From contig DATGHD010000243.1 of the NCBI GenBank assembly GCA_035308145.1, positions 1-5,284 on the forward strand: 5,284 nucleotides of DNA, written 5' to 3'. Source of the DNA: Roseiarcus sp035308145 (lineage in GTDB: Bacteria; Pseudomonadota; Alphaproteobacteria; Rhizobiales; Beijerinckiaceae). Numbering within the stretch: the first letter of the stretch is position 1; each line of letters begins with the position of its first letter. The notes below the pieces were generated by a model, which saw only the letters and a list, made by a program, of their open reading frames with translations, had not been told where the DNA came from and did not search any database. The position numbers and the translations under genes are program-made. Below are positions 1 through 5,284 of the stretch, piece by piece.

Positions 1-483
1 GACGAATGTCATGCGCCAGCTTGCGGCGGCGGCGATGAAGGTTCCGACCGGCACGCCGACCACGGTCGCCAGCGTCATGCCGGAATAGATGAGCGCAACC
101 GCGCGCCCGCGCCTAGTTGGCTCGTGCGCCGCCGTCGCAAAGGCTGTCGCGGCCGGCATAAAGGTTCCGGCAGTCAAGGCAAGAAGAACGCGCGCCGCTG
201 CGAGCCACAGGAAGCTCGGCGCCAGCGCCGCGAGGAAATTTGCAAGGGCGAATGCGCCGATGGCCAGAAGCAACAAGCGCTTTCGTTCAATTCCGGCGGT
301 GACGACGGCCAGCAGCGGGGAGCCAAAAGCATAGGCGAGAGCGAAAATCGTGACCAAAGAGCCGGCGGCTGCCGAGGATACGCCAAGGTCGGCGGCGATC
401 GTCGGCAACACGCCGGTGATCATAAAAGTCTCGGTTCCGATAGCGAAAGCGCTCATAACGAGCGGAAGCAAGCGAAAAAGCAT
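1..483 (-). CDS. MFS efflux-type transporter, N-terminal part (cut by left edge)
   Basis: Reading the minus strand from the ATG at 483-481 gives 161 residues without a stop to the window edge. The protein is strongly hydrophobic, with about five membrane-spanning segments (roughly residues 5-27, 40-63, 69-88, 92-118, 130-153). Typical MFS marks are visible: Glu18 in the first helix followed by a VLPTIAADLGVS stretch, the basic cytoplasmic loop GIERKR (64-69) after helix 2, Arg98 in helix 4 (RVLLALTAGTFMPA, motif B), and GVPVGTF (143-149) in helix 5, a variant of the drug-antiporter motif C. This resembles the 12-helix AraJ/YdhP/CmlA-type drug:H+ antiporters (about 390-400 residues), so over half is outside the window. 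The substrate cannot be read. The start is fixed by an in-frame TAG at 516-514 and no other ATG/GTG/TTG between; its ribosome-binding site is weak. It is divergent from an ArsR-type regulator and probably repressed by it. Confidence 0.88.
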   Translation of the reverse strand, partial: MLFRLLPLVMSAFAIGTETFMITGVLPTIAADLGVSSAAAGSLVTIFALAYAFGSPLLAVVTAGIERKRLLLLAIGAFALANFLAALAPSFLWLAAARVLLALTAGTFMPAATAFATAAHEPTRRGRAVALIYSGMTLATVVGVPVGTFIAAAASWRMTFV

Positions 484-486
484 CGG

Positions 487-524
487 CGATCCATCAGTGC
501 AAGATATCTTGAACTAATGGATCG
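487..524. promoter_or_regulatory. 38-bp inverted repeat, probable operator A of the regulator
   Basis: A nested dyad centred at 505.5. The outer arms CGATCCAT (487-494) and ATGGATCG (517-524) are exact reverse complements, and the core CAAGATATCTTG (500-511) is a perfect palindrome. Over the full 38 bp, 17 of 19 pairs match; the exceptions are 495/516 and 499/512. It sits between the divergent transporter and regulator genes, ends 3 nt before the transporter start codon, and covers the transporter -10 box. A winged-helix dimer bound here should block transporter transcription. The dyad is seen directly; binding by the neighbouring ArsR protein is inferred. Confidence 0.72.
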
Positions 525-539
525 AAGGGCCTCTGTCAA
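511..539 (-). promoter_or_regulatory. Probable sigma-70 promoter of the MFS transporter
   Basis: On the minus strand a perfect TTGACA (539-534) is followed after 17 nt by TAGTTC (516-511), a weak -10 box matching TATAAT at three of six positions. Transcription would begin near 504-505, leaving a leader of about 20 nt. The -10 box lies inside operator A and the -35 box overlaps operator B, which suits a promoter controlled by repression. Only the -35 match is strong. Confidence 0.45.
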
Positions 540-566
540 TGAGTTCAATAAATCTTGAACATATTG
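537..566. promoter_or_regulatory. Second dyad, probable operator B
   Basis: GTTCAA (543-548) and TTGAAC (555-560) form an exact inverted repeat with a 6-nt spacer, extended by CAAT (537-540) and ATTG (563-566); 11 of 15 pairs match over the 30 bp. The half-site ATCTTGAAC (552-560) also occurs in operator A at 506-514. The two dyad centres are exactly 46 bp apart, about 4.4 helical turns. B lies just upstream of the preferred regulator start and over its candidate -35 box, consistent with autoregulation. Confidence 0.6.
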
Positions 567-583
567 CGCCGCTGGGCTATGAG
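555..583 (+). promoter_or_regulatory. Tentative promoter of the ArsR-type regulator
   Basis: TTGAAC (555-560), a 17-nt spacer and TATGAG (578-583) match the sigma-70 consensus at four of six positions in each box. The predicted transcription start is about 590, the A of the preferred start codon, so the mRNA could be leaderless. The -35 box coincides with the right arm of operator B. No better promoter for this strand is visible upstream. Confidence 0.28.
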
Positions 584-589
584 CGGATC

Positions 590-928
590 ATGGCCAAAGA
601 ACTCCATCACCCTGAGCGCGACCAGATCGACCTTTCCGCCGTTCTCGAAGCCTTGAGCGAGCCGATCCGCCGCGACATCGTTCTCTACCTGCTCAAGCAA
701 GGCGAGGCGGCCTGCCAAGTCTTCAACGACTATGCGCCGAAGACCAACCTCAGCTACCACTACGCGCGGCTGCGGGAGGCCGGCGTCACCCGCACCAGAA
801 TCGTCGGGCCCTATCGGATGATCTCGGTGCGCGTCGACGATCTGGCGGCGCGATTTCCAGGTTTGCTTGATGCGATCGTCGCGGCAGCGCAGGCAGATTC
901 GCCCCCTGTCGAAGCGCAATCAGACTAG
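590..928 (+). CDS. ArsR-family winged helix-turn-helix transcriptional regulator
   Basis: A 112-residue protein of normal ArsR size. Residues 1-37 (MAKELHHPERDQIDLSAVLE, then ALSEPIRRDIVLYLL) carry the ArsR signature of an ALSxPxRRxIV helix. The recognition helix is about 50-65 (KTNLSYHYARLREAG), the wing about 66-82, and the C-terminal helix contains DLAARFPGLLDAI. It has a single cysteine (Cys42) and lacks the ELCVCD metal-site motif, so it is probably not an arsenic or metal sensor; a small-molecule ligand or substrate of the adjacent transporter is more likely. An in-frame ATG at 539 would add 17 residues, but these are not ArsR-like and that start lies inside operator B; the family usually starts at MAKEL and a GAGCGG lies 3 nt before 590. 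Divergent from the MFS gene, which it presumably represses along with itself. Confidence 0.88.
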   Translation: MAKELHHPERDQIDLSAVLEALSEPIRRDIVLYLLKQGEAACQVFNDYAPKTNLSYHYARLREAGVTRTRIVGPYRMISVRVDDLAARFPGLLDAIVAAAQADSPPVEAQSD

Positions 929-1030
929 GCTTTTGGCCGCGTTCCGGGCGTCGCTCTTCGCGACGAAATCAGTGCGCCGCGGAATGTGAAAGTGATTTGA
1001 CACAGGGCCTGTCTCGTTGGACTCTAACGC

Positions 1031-1059
1031 GCCGCCGCCAGCGTGGACGTTGAGGCGGC
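1031..1059. other. Stem-loop with 6-bp outer and 5-bp inner stem
   Basis: GCCGCC (1031-1036) pairs with GGCGGC (1054-1059). Inside, after a small asymmetric bulge, CAGCG (1039-1043) pairs with CGTTG (1048-1052), with one G-T wobble, around a TGGA loop. That makes 11 pairs in 29 nt. There is no flanking T-run, so it is not a simple terminator; it is the best folded element in this gap. Confidence 0.4.
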
Positions 1060-1088
1060 AAGAGGATCGACCCCGAATTCGGGTCCTT

Positions 1089-1115
1089 GAGAAAATCGGA
1101 GTAACCATGACTCCG
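1089..1115 (-). terminator. Weak terminator-like hairpin
   Basis: On the minus strand CGGAGT (1115-1110) and ACTCCG (1102-1097) form a perfect 6-bp stem with a 7-nt loop, followed by ATTTTCTC. The stem is short and the T-run broken, so termination would be inefficient. It could back up the strong phaC terminator upstream of it on the same strand, or be part of an unrecognised RNA. Confidence 0.27.
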
Positions 1116-1131
1116 CCGGGCCAGTTTGATT

Positions 1132-1156
1132 GACCTCGCAAACCACCCGCGAGGTC
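1132..1156. repeat. 8-bp perfect inverted repeat
   Basis: GACCTCGC (1132-1139) and GCGAGGTC (1149-1156) are exact reverse complements around a 9-nt loop. Neither side has a T-run, so it is not an intrinsic terminator. It could be an RNA hairpin, a protein-binding dyad or a short palindromic genomic repeat; other copies cannot be looked for within this window. Confidence 0.45.
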
Positions 1157-1296
1157 GCGCGCCAACGCCGCATGATACGCCAGTGCGGAACGGCGTTCTC
1201 TGAAAACCTAACGCCATAACGCGGCCGCGGCGCGAAGGCCAAGCGTTTTCGGCAGCGTCATATCATCTGTCGCATCGCAGACATTTCGCAACAGCG

Positions 1297-1334
1297 AAAA
1301 AGGGCCCCGCAGCCGCTTGAATGCGCCGGGGCCC
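1297..1334 (-). terminator. Rho-independent terminator of phaC
   Basis: On the minus strand GGGCCCCG (1334-1327) and CGGGGCCC (1309-1302) form a perfect 8-bp GC-rich stem, immediately followed by TTTTT (1301-1297). It begins about 24 nt after the phaC stop codon. GCA/TGC (1309-1311/1322-1324) may pair further inside the 17-nt loop. The plus-strand side lacks a T-run, so it acts on phaC only and not on the convergent regulator transcript. Confidence 0.87.
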
Positions 1335-1358
1335 ACGCCGCGTCTTTCAAGCGCGGCG

Positions 1359-3470
1359 CTACGACTTCGCCTTTACATATTCGCCCGGCGCGTCGCCAAG
1401 CGGCCTCAGCCTGCCTGCGCCAGGCGTCCGCGCGGGCGCCTTCTCCGGCGCCTGTTCGCCGATCCATCGAATCCAGTCGCGCCACCAGCTCCCCGGAGTC
1501 TCGCTCGCCTGAGCGAGCCAATCGGCAAAATCGCCTTTGGGCGCGCCGCCGGTCCAATATTGGTACTTCGGCCTATCCGCGGGATTGACGACGCCGGCGA
1601 TATGACCCGAGCCGGCGAGGACATAGCGCACAGGTCCGCCGAAAAATTGCGAGCCCAGGAAGACGGATTTGGCCGGCGCGATATGATCCTCGCGGGCCGC
1701 GAGATTATAAATCGGGATCGTCACCCGGCTTAGATCCAGCCGCTTGCCGGCGATCTCCATCAGGCCGCGGGTCAAGTTGTTTTCCAGATAGCAGTTACGC
1801 AAGTAAAACATATGGTTGGCGGCCGGCATTCGTGTCGAATCCGAATTCCACACGAGGAGGTCGAACGGCGCCGGCTCCTTGCCCTTCATGTAATTGTTCA
1901 CGAAGTAAGACCAAATCAGATCATTTGGCCGCAACATATTGAACGCGCTGGCCATTTTCGAGCCCTCAAGATAGCCCCTCGCGGCCATCTGCTCGCCGAT
2001 CGACTTGAGCTGCAGCTCGTCCACAAAGACCTTGAGATCGCCAGGATCGCGGAAATCGACCTGGGCTGCGAAGAAGGTCGCGCTCGAAATTCGCTTGTCG
2101 CCGACCGCCGCCATATAGGCGAGGGTCACCGCGAGAAGCGTTCCTCCGACGCAATAGCCGATCGCTGTGACGTCCGTTTCGCCGGTCGCCTTTTCGATCG
2201 CGTCGAGCGCCGCAAGAATGCCCTCGCGCATATAGGATTCGAAATCTTTGCTCGCGTGCCGCTCGTCGGGATTGACCCAGGAGACGACGAAGACCGTCAG
2301 GCCTTGCGCCACGGCCCAACGGATGAACGACTTCTCGGGATTGAGATCGAGGACATAGAACTTGTTGATCCAGGGCGGCACGATCAGCAACGGCCGTTTG
2401 AAGACCTCGTCCGTGCTTGGCGCGTATTGGATGAGTTCGATCAATTCGTTGCGGAACACCACCTTGCCGGGCGTCGCGGCCATGTTCTTGCCGAGCTCGA
2501 ATTTTGAGGCGTCGGTATGACGGATGCGTAGCTGCCCGCGACCGGCCGCGACGTCCTCGGTCATCATTTGAAGGCCGCGCACCAGATTTTCGCCGCTCTC
2601 GGCGAGCGTCGCGCGCATAAGCTCGGGGTTGGTCGGCAGGAAATTGGAGGGCGACAGCGCCGCCGACAATTGACGTACGTAGAATTGCGCCTTGTCCCGC
2701 GTGTGTTGATCGATCCCTTCGGCGGCGACGACAAGATCGCCAGCCCAGCGCGAGGTCATCACATAGGCCTGCTTGATGAAATCGTAATAGGGATTGTCGC
2801 GCCATTCCGGATCGGCGAAACGCTTATCCGATGGATCGGGCGGGGCGACAGGCGCCGCGGTTTCGCCGTGGAGTCGGTGAAGCGTCGACGCCCAAAGCGC
2901 GACGAATTGCTTGGACAAAGCCGATTGCGCCTGAAACGCCCGCTGCGGATCGCTGAAATAGCGTTCCGCGACTTTTCCCAGCGTCGCCACAATGTCGGCG
3001 ATCTGGTCGGCGAAAGGCGATCGCGCCTCAGACCCCTCGCGCGGCTGCAGATAGGCCGCGGCCAGCTTGCCGCTCTCCTCGATGAAACGAGCGGCGTTGC
3101 GGGTCAGCGCCTCGATGTTGGGCAGCGGCGTCTTGGCAGGATCGACAAAGAGAGGGATGGGGCCCGGCGAAGCGGCAGGCGCGGGCGATCCCTTCGGCGC
3201 AGACGGCGGCGCGGCGGGCGCCGCGGCTCCGGCGCTTTGCCCGATCGGTGGGGAAGGCGGCGCGACCGGTTTCGCAGCAACGGGCGCGGCAGGCGGCGCC
3301 TTCGCGCTCTTAGGCTTATTCGCGGCTCGGCTTTTTCGCGGCTTCTTGGCGCTCTCTACGGTAGCGGGCGCGTCATCGCGCGCGCGGGCCGGCGCCCGCT
3401 CCTTTGGCGCCTCGGCCGCTCCGCGCGCGGGGCTTGGCGCGCCGATGCGCGCCGCCTGGTCGATGGACAT
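1359..3470 (-). CDS. phaC: Class I poly(3-hydroxyalkanoate) synthase PhaC
   Basis: Polymerises (R)-3-hydroxyacyl-CoA into PHA at the surface of storage granules in the cytoplasm. The 703 residues comprise a low-complexity tail (1-105), a PhaC N-terminal domain (about 205-375, with the DPEWRDNPYYDFIKQAY signature at 220-236) and an alpha/beta-hydrolase catalytic domain (about 360-640). The lipase-like box G-Y-C-V-G-G (438-443) supplies the nucleophile Cys440; Asp595 (REDHIAP) and His623 (GSGHIAGVVNP) complete the triad with spacing close to that of the Cupriavidus enzyme. The C terminus WWRDWIRWIGE...PGEYVKAKS is typical of class I. The usual length is about 590; the excess is the tail, in which 55 of the first 105 residues are Ala or Pro. 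The start is supported by AGGAAG 4 nt upstream (3480-3475). No phaE or phaR subunit gene is adjacent, as expected for class I. It is monocistronic as far as visible, with a strong terminator downstream. Confidence 0.97.
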   Translation of the reverse strand: MSIDQAARIGAPSPARGAAEAPKERAPARARDDAPATVESAKKPRKSRAANKPKSAKAPPAAPVAAKPVAPPSPPIGQSAGAAAPAAPPSAPKGSPAPAASPGPIPLFVDPAKTPLPNIEALTRNAARFIEESGKLAAAYLQPREGSEARSPFADQIADIVATLGKVAERYFSDPQRAFQAQSALSKQFVALWASTLHRLHGETAAPVAPPDPSDKRFADPEWRDNPYYDFIKQAYVMTSRWAGDLVVAAEGIDQHTRDKAQFYVRQLSAALSPSNFLPTNPELMRATLAESGENLVRGLQMMTEDVAAGRGQLRIRHTDASKFELGKNMAATPGKVVFRNELIELIQYAPSTDEVFKRPLLIVPPWINKFYVLDLNPEKSFIRWAVAQGLTVFVVSWVNPDERHASKDFESYMREGILAALDAIEKATGETDVTAIGYCVGGTLLAVTLAYMAAVGDKRISSATFFAAQVDFRDPGDLKVFVDELQLKSIGEQMAARGYLEGSKMASAFNMLRPNDLIWSYFVNNYMKGKEPAPFDLLVWNSDSTRMPAANHMFYLRNCYLENNLTRGLMEIAGKRLDLSRVTIPIYNLAAREDHIAPAKSVFLGSQFFGGPVRYVLAGSGHIAGVVNPADRPKYQYWTGGAPKGDFADWLAQASETPGSWWRDWIRWIGEQAPEKAPARTPGAGRLRPLGDAPGEYVKAKS

Positions 3471-3485
3471 GGCGCTTCCTTAAAA

Positions 3486-3495
3486 GTCTTAAGAC
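3486..3495. promoter_or_regulatory. Perfect palindrome in the phaC leader
   Basis: GTCTTAAGAC is a perfect 10-bp palindrome lying 6 nt upstream of the phaC ribosome-binding site, in the untranslated leader. A second small dyad, GGAC/GTCC (3505-3508/3513-3516), lies further upstream. Either could be an operator, since PHA genes are often regulated by PhaR/AniA-type proteins, but the sequence does not match the TGC-rich PhaR sites I know. The palindrome is certain; its role is not. Confidence 0.3.
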
Positions 3496-3526
3496 CCCGC
3501 CCGAGGACGTTAGTCCCGTTTCCGAC

Positions 3527-3532
3527 ATAATA
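3527..3532 (-). promoter_or_regulatory. Candidate -10 box of phaC
   Basis: On the minus strand TATTAT (3532-3527) matches the -10 consensus at five of six positions, in the most AT-rich part of the 136-bp divergent gap. No -35 box stands at the proper distance (3549-3555 reads only about AGCCTGA), so the promoter may be activator-dependent or use another sigma factor. Transcription would start near 3520, giving a leader of about 50 nt. Confidence 0.3.
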
Positions 3533-3606
3533 GAACGATAACGACAAATCAGGCTATCTAACGACGGCGTTGCGCTTCTAAAACGCGCCGCTCGACAGGC
3601 GAAGCA

Positions 3607-4098
3607 ATGTTTATGCTGCGAAAGCGTGAGGGAAGCTTAAGCGCCGGCGCGCCGATCGCGACGAGCCTCGCGCTTGCGCTCCTCGCCGGCGCGCTTGCTT
3701 CAGGCCCCGCATGCGCCGGGGGGACTGATCCCTCTCCGGACGCGCAACCGGCTGGACAGAACGACAGCCCGTTCAAGAGCGTTCTCAAACTATTCAATAT
3801 CACCACCGACGTCGGGCAGCCGCAGGACTTCGTTCGCGCGACGCGGCCGGCCGATCCGAAGTCGGAGGATTACATCCCCGTCTATCCGCGAAATCTCGAT
3901 CACAAGACCAAGGTGCTGACGCCGGATCAATTGAAGGCGATGCAGAGCGAGATGGACGCGACAAGCACGCAAAATGGGGCGATCCGCGACGCTTTCCCGC
4001 CGGCGCAAAAGGCCTATGCCGATTCCGAAAAGCAAAAGGCGGCCGCCAAGAAAAGCCCCAAACAGGCGACGCCGCCGGCCGCGACCGCCACTCAGTAA
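3607..4098 (+). CDS. Small exported protein of unknown function
   Basis: I do not recognise a named family. The 163-residue product starts with a basic stretch (MFMLRKREG) and a hydrophobic core (about 14-33), then a likely signal-peptidase I site after Ala37 (Ala35-Cys36-Ala37 then Gly38). Cys36 is not in a good lipobox, so a lipoprotein is less likely. The mature part (about 126 residues) is hydrophilic. Residues 73-104 (PQDFVRATRPADPKSEDYIP, then VYPRNLDHKTKV) look like the conserved part; after it come LTPDQLKAMQSEMDA (104-118), probably helical, and a Lys/Ala/Pro-rich tail (138-163) reminiscent of periplasmic or wall-associated linkers. AGGCGA lies shortly before the ATG at 3607; Met3 (3613) is a possible alternative start. 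Divergent from phaC by 136 bp and 81 bp ahead of the aminotransferase, with no terminator between, so the last two may be cotranscribed. Confidence 0.8.
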   Translation: MFMLRKREGSLSAGAPIATSLALALLAGALASGPACAGGTDPSPDAQPAGQNDSPFKSVLKLFNITTDVGQPQDFVRATRPADPKSEDYIPVYPRNLDHKTKVLTPDQLKAMQSEMDATSTQNGAIRDAFPPAQKAYADSEKQKAAAKKSPKQATPPAATATQ

Positions 4099-4179
4099 TT
4101 TGCCGGCTCGCCCCCGCCTCTGCTAACAAAACGATCCTAAGCGCTGAATTCGCCGGCGATCAAAAGGAATTGCCCGAGG

Positions 4180-5284
4180 ATGACCGACTTCCACCGCGTG
4201 CGGCGCCTGCCGCCCTATGTCTTTGAGCAGGTCAACAAGCTCAAGGCCAAGGCGCGGGCCGCCGGCGCCGACATCGTCGATCTCGGCATGGGCAACCCGG
4301 ACCTGCCGGCGCCGAAGCATGTGCTCGACAAGCTGATCGAGACGGTGGGCAAGCCGCGCACCGACCGCTATTCGGCCTCCAAGGGCATTCCGGGCCTGCG
4401 CCGCGCGCAGGCCGGCTACTATGCGCGCCGCTTCGGCGTGAAGCTCGATCCCGAACGCCAGGTCGTCGCGACGCTCGGCTCGAAAGAGGGCTTCGCCAAT
4501 ATGGCGCAGGCGATCACCGCGCCGGGCGACGTCGTGCTGGTCCCCAATCCGTCGTACCCGATCCACGCGTTCGGCTTCCTGATGGCTGGCGGAGTGATCC
4601 GCTCGATCCCGTCCGAGCCGACGCCGGAATTCTTCGTCGCGATGGAGCGCGCGCTCGTTCATTCGATCCCGAAGCCGATCGCCGTCGTCGTCTGCTATCC
4701 CTCGAACCCGACCGCGATGGTCGCCTCGCTCGATTTTTATAAGGACCTCGTGCTTTTCGCCAAGAAGCACGAGATTTTCGTACTCTCGGATCTCGCTTAC
4801 GGCGAAGTCTATTTCGACGACGAGCCGCCGCCGTCCGTGCTCCAGGCGCCTGGCGCCTTCGACGTCGCCGTCGAATTCACGTCCATGTCGAAGACCTTCT
4901 CGATGGCCGGCTGGCGGATGGGTTTTGCGGTCGGCAACGAAAGGTTGCTCGCGGCGCTGGCCCGGGTCAAATCGTACCTCGATTACGGCGCCTATACGCC
5001 GATCCAGGTTGCGGCTGCGGCGGCGCTCAACGGGCCCGAGGATTGCATCAAGGAAATGCGGGCGACGTATAAGCGCCGGCGCGACGTGATCGTCGAGAGT
5101 TTTACGCAGGCCGGCTGGCCGATCGTGCCGCCCAGAGCCTCGATGTTCGCCTGGACCCCGGTGCCGGAAAAATTCCGCCATCTCGGCAGCCTGGAGTTTT
5201 CCAAGCTGCTGATCGAGAAGGCCGATGTGGCGGTGGCGCCTGGCGTCGGCTTCGGCGAGCACGGCGACGACTATGTGCGGTTGG
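4180..5284 (+). CDS. alaC: AlaC-type alanine aminotransferase (class I/II, PLP-dependent), cut by right edge
   Basis: Transfers amino groups between glutamate and pyruvate in the cytoplasm; such proteins are often labelled LL-diaminopimelate aminotransferase, and that activity is not excluded. The 368 residues present closely follow E. coli AlaC (412 residues) as I recall it: RLPPYVF (9-15), MGNPD (37-41), YSASKGIPGLRRA (64-76), GSKEG (100-104), VPNPSYPIH (121-129), PSNPTA (174-179), DLAY (204-207), then SMSKTFSMAGWRMGF (235-249). Expected cofactor residues are Asp204 and Tyr207 (pyridine ring contacts), Lys238 (Schiff base) and Arg246 (phosphate). Arg367 in the final YVRL is the probable substrate-carboxylate arginine, so nearly the whole active site is in view and only about 35-45 residues are missing. 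AAGGAA lies 10 nt upstream and GAGG directly abuts the ATG. In related genomes homoserine dehydrogenase often follows; that region is outside the window. Confidence 0.9.
   Translation, partial: MTDFHRVRRLPPYVFEQVNKLKAKARAAGADIVDLGMGNPDLPAPKHVLDKLIETVGKPRTDRYSASKGIPGLRRAQAGYYARRFGVKLDPERQVVATLGSKEGFANMAQAITAPGDVVLVPNPSYPIHAFGFLMAGGVIRSIPSEPTPEFFVAMERALVHSIPKPIAVVVCYPSNPTAMVASLDFYKDLVLFAKKHEIFVLSDLAYGEVYFDDEPPPSVLQAPGAFDVAVEFTSMSKTFSMAGWRMGFAVGNERLLAALARVKSYLDYGAYTPIQVAAAAALNGPEDCIKEMRATYKRRRDVIVESFTQAGWPIVPPRASMFAWTPVPEKFRHLGSLEFSKLLIEKADVAVAPGVGFGEHGDDYVRL

Larger units (their letters stand above)
929..1296. other. Gene-free convergent gap rich in hairpins
   Basis: This 368-bp stretch lies between the 3' ends of the regulator and phaC. 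Overlapping minus-strand frames stay open over much of 920-1242, but none has a ribosome-binding site or a recognisable product, and high GC explains the lack of stops. What it does hold is local dyads: CGTCGC/GCGACG (949-954/960-965), ACAGG/CCTGT (1002-1006/1008-1012), the hairpins at 1031-1059, 1097-1115 and 1132-1156 listed separately, GACCC/GGGTC (1069-1073/1081-1085) and GGCGTT/AACGCC (1192-1197/1210-1215). A perfect TTGACA occurs at 997-1002 on the plus strand but has no good -10 partner. I recognise no known RNA family. Confidence 0.55.

Noticed and set aside
124..558. Plus-strand open frame of 144 codons at the left end
   Set aside because: It is antisense to the MFS gene, whose minus-strand reading has transmembrane helices and MFS motifs. 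The plus-strand product is a charged, repetitive shadow.
539..589. 17-codon upstream extension of the ArsR-type regulator
   Set aside because: It overlaps operator B and the divergent -35 box, and is not ArsR-like; the internal ATG at 590 fits the family start.
949..965. CGTCGC/GCGACG hairpin just after the regulator stop as its terminator
   Set aside because: The 6-bp stem with a 5-nt loop is followed by AAATC on the plus strand, with no T-run, so it cannot be called an intrinsic terminator.
1060..1090. tRNA-like T-arm appearance around CCCGAATTCGGG
   Set aside because: No acceptor, D or anticodon arms can be built around it on either strand, and the loop does not fit the TTCRANY pattern in the right stem context.
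920..1242. Three overlapping minus-strand frames in the convergent gap
   Set aside because: All are short, lack ribosome-binding sites, overlap one another in different frames, run across hairpins and resemble no family I know. A decayed gene is possible but unsupported.
1812..2507. Plus-strand open frame opposite phaC (231 codons)
   Set aside because: It overlaps the catalytic core of phaC in antisense, has shadow-type composition and no family resemblance. The same applies to the plus-strand frame at 2568-3530.
4150..4159. TCGCCGGCGA palindrome before alaC
   Set aside because: A self-complementary GC-rich 10-mer is frequent by chance in such a genome, and nothing else around it suggests an operator or terminator.
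4123..5262. Long minus-strand open frame (379 codons) opposite the aminotransferase
   Set aside because: It is antisense to an unmistakable alaC with all family motifs. The translation is Arg/His/Asp-rich low-complexity sequence typical of the reverse strand of a GC-rich gene, with no recognisable domain.

Overview
The window looks like a chromosomal segment of a GC-rich alphaproteobacterium, most probably of the Rhizobiales/Hyphomicrobiales (Beijerinckiaceae, Methylocystaceae or Methylobacterium-like). This rests on base composition, a class I polyhydroxyalkanoate (PHA) synthase, and a synthase gene divergent from an AlaC-type aminotransferase locus, an arrangement I recall from that order. 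The assignment is inference; no species-level marker is present.

Layout. (1) 1-483, minus strand: the N-terminal 161 residues of a major facilitator (MFS) efflux-type transporter, running off the left edge. (2) 484-589: a divergent control region with a perfect TTGACA box for the transporter and two nested inverted repeats, one of them 38 bp with 17 of 19 pairs matched. (3) 590-928, plus strand: a small ArsR-type winged-helix regulator. Regulator, operators and transporter form a self-contained, probably autoregulated efflux module. (4) 929-1296: no convincing gene, but an unusual run of short hairpins. (5) 1297-1334: a strong intrinsic terminator for the gene that follows on the minus strand. 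(6) 1359-3470, minus strand: phaC, complete, with an intact Cys-Asp-His triad and a long Ala/Pro/Lys-rich N-terminal tail. (7) 3471-3606: a divergent promoter region. (8) 3607-4098, plus strand: a small exported protein of unknown function. (9) 4180-5284, plus strand: an AlaC-type alanine/LL-diaminopimelate-family aminotransferase, cut by the right edge about 40 residues before its expected end.

How it works together. The left third is an inducible transporter with its own repressor. The right two thirds are central metabolism: carbon storage as PHA on one strand and pyruvate/glutamate amino-group exchange on the other, with an exported protein between them. The two halves meet tail to tail (arsR and phaC converge), so the hairpin-rich gap lies between two 3' ends. 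I see no insertion sequence, tRNA, rRNA or CRISPR array. The points most worth a second look are the double operator, the hairpin cluster, and the basic histone-H1-like tail on PhaC.
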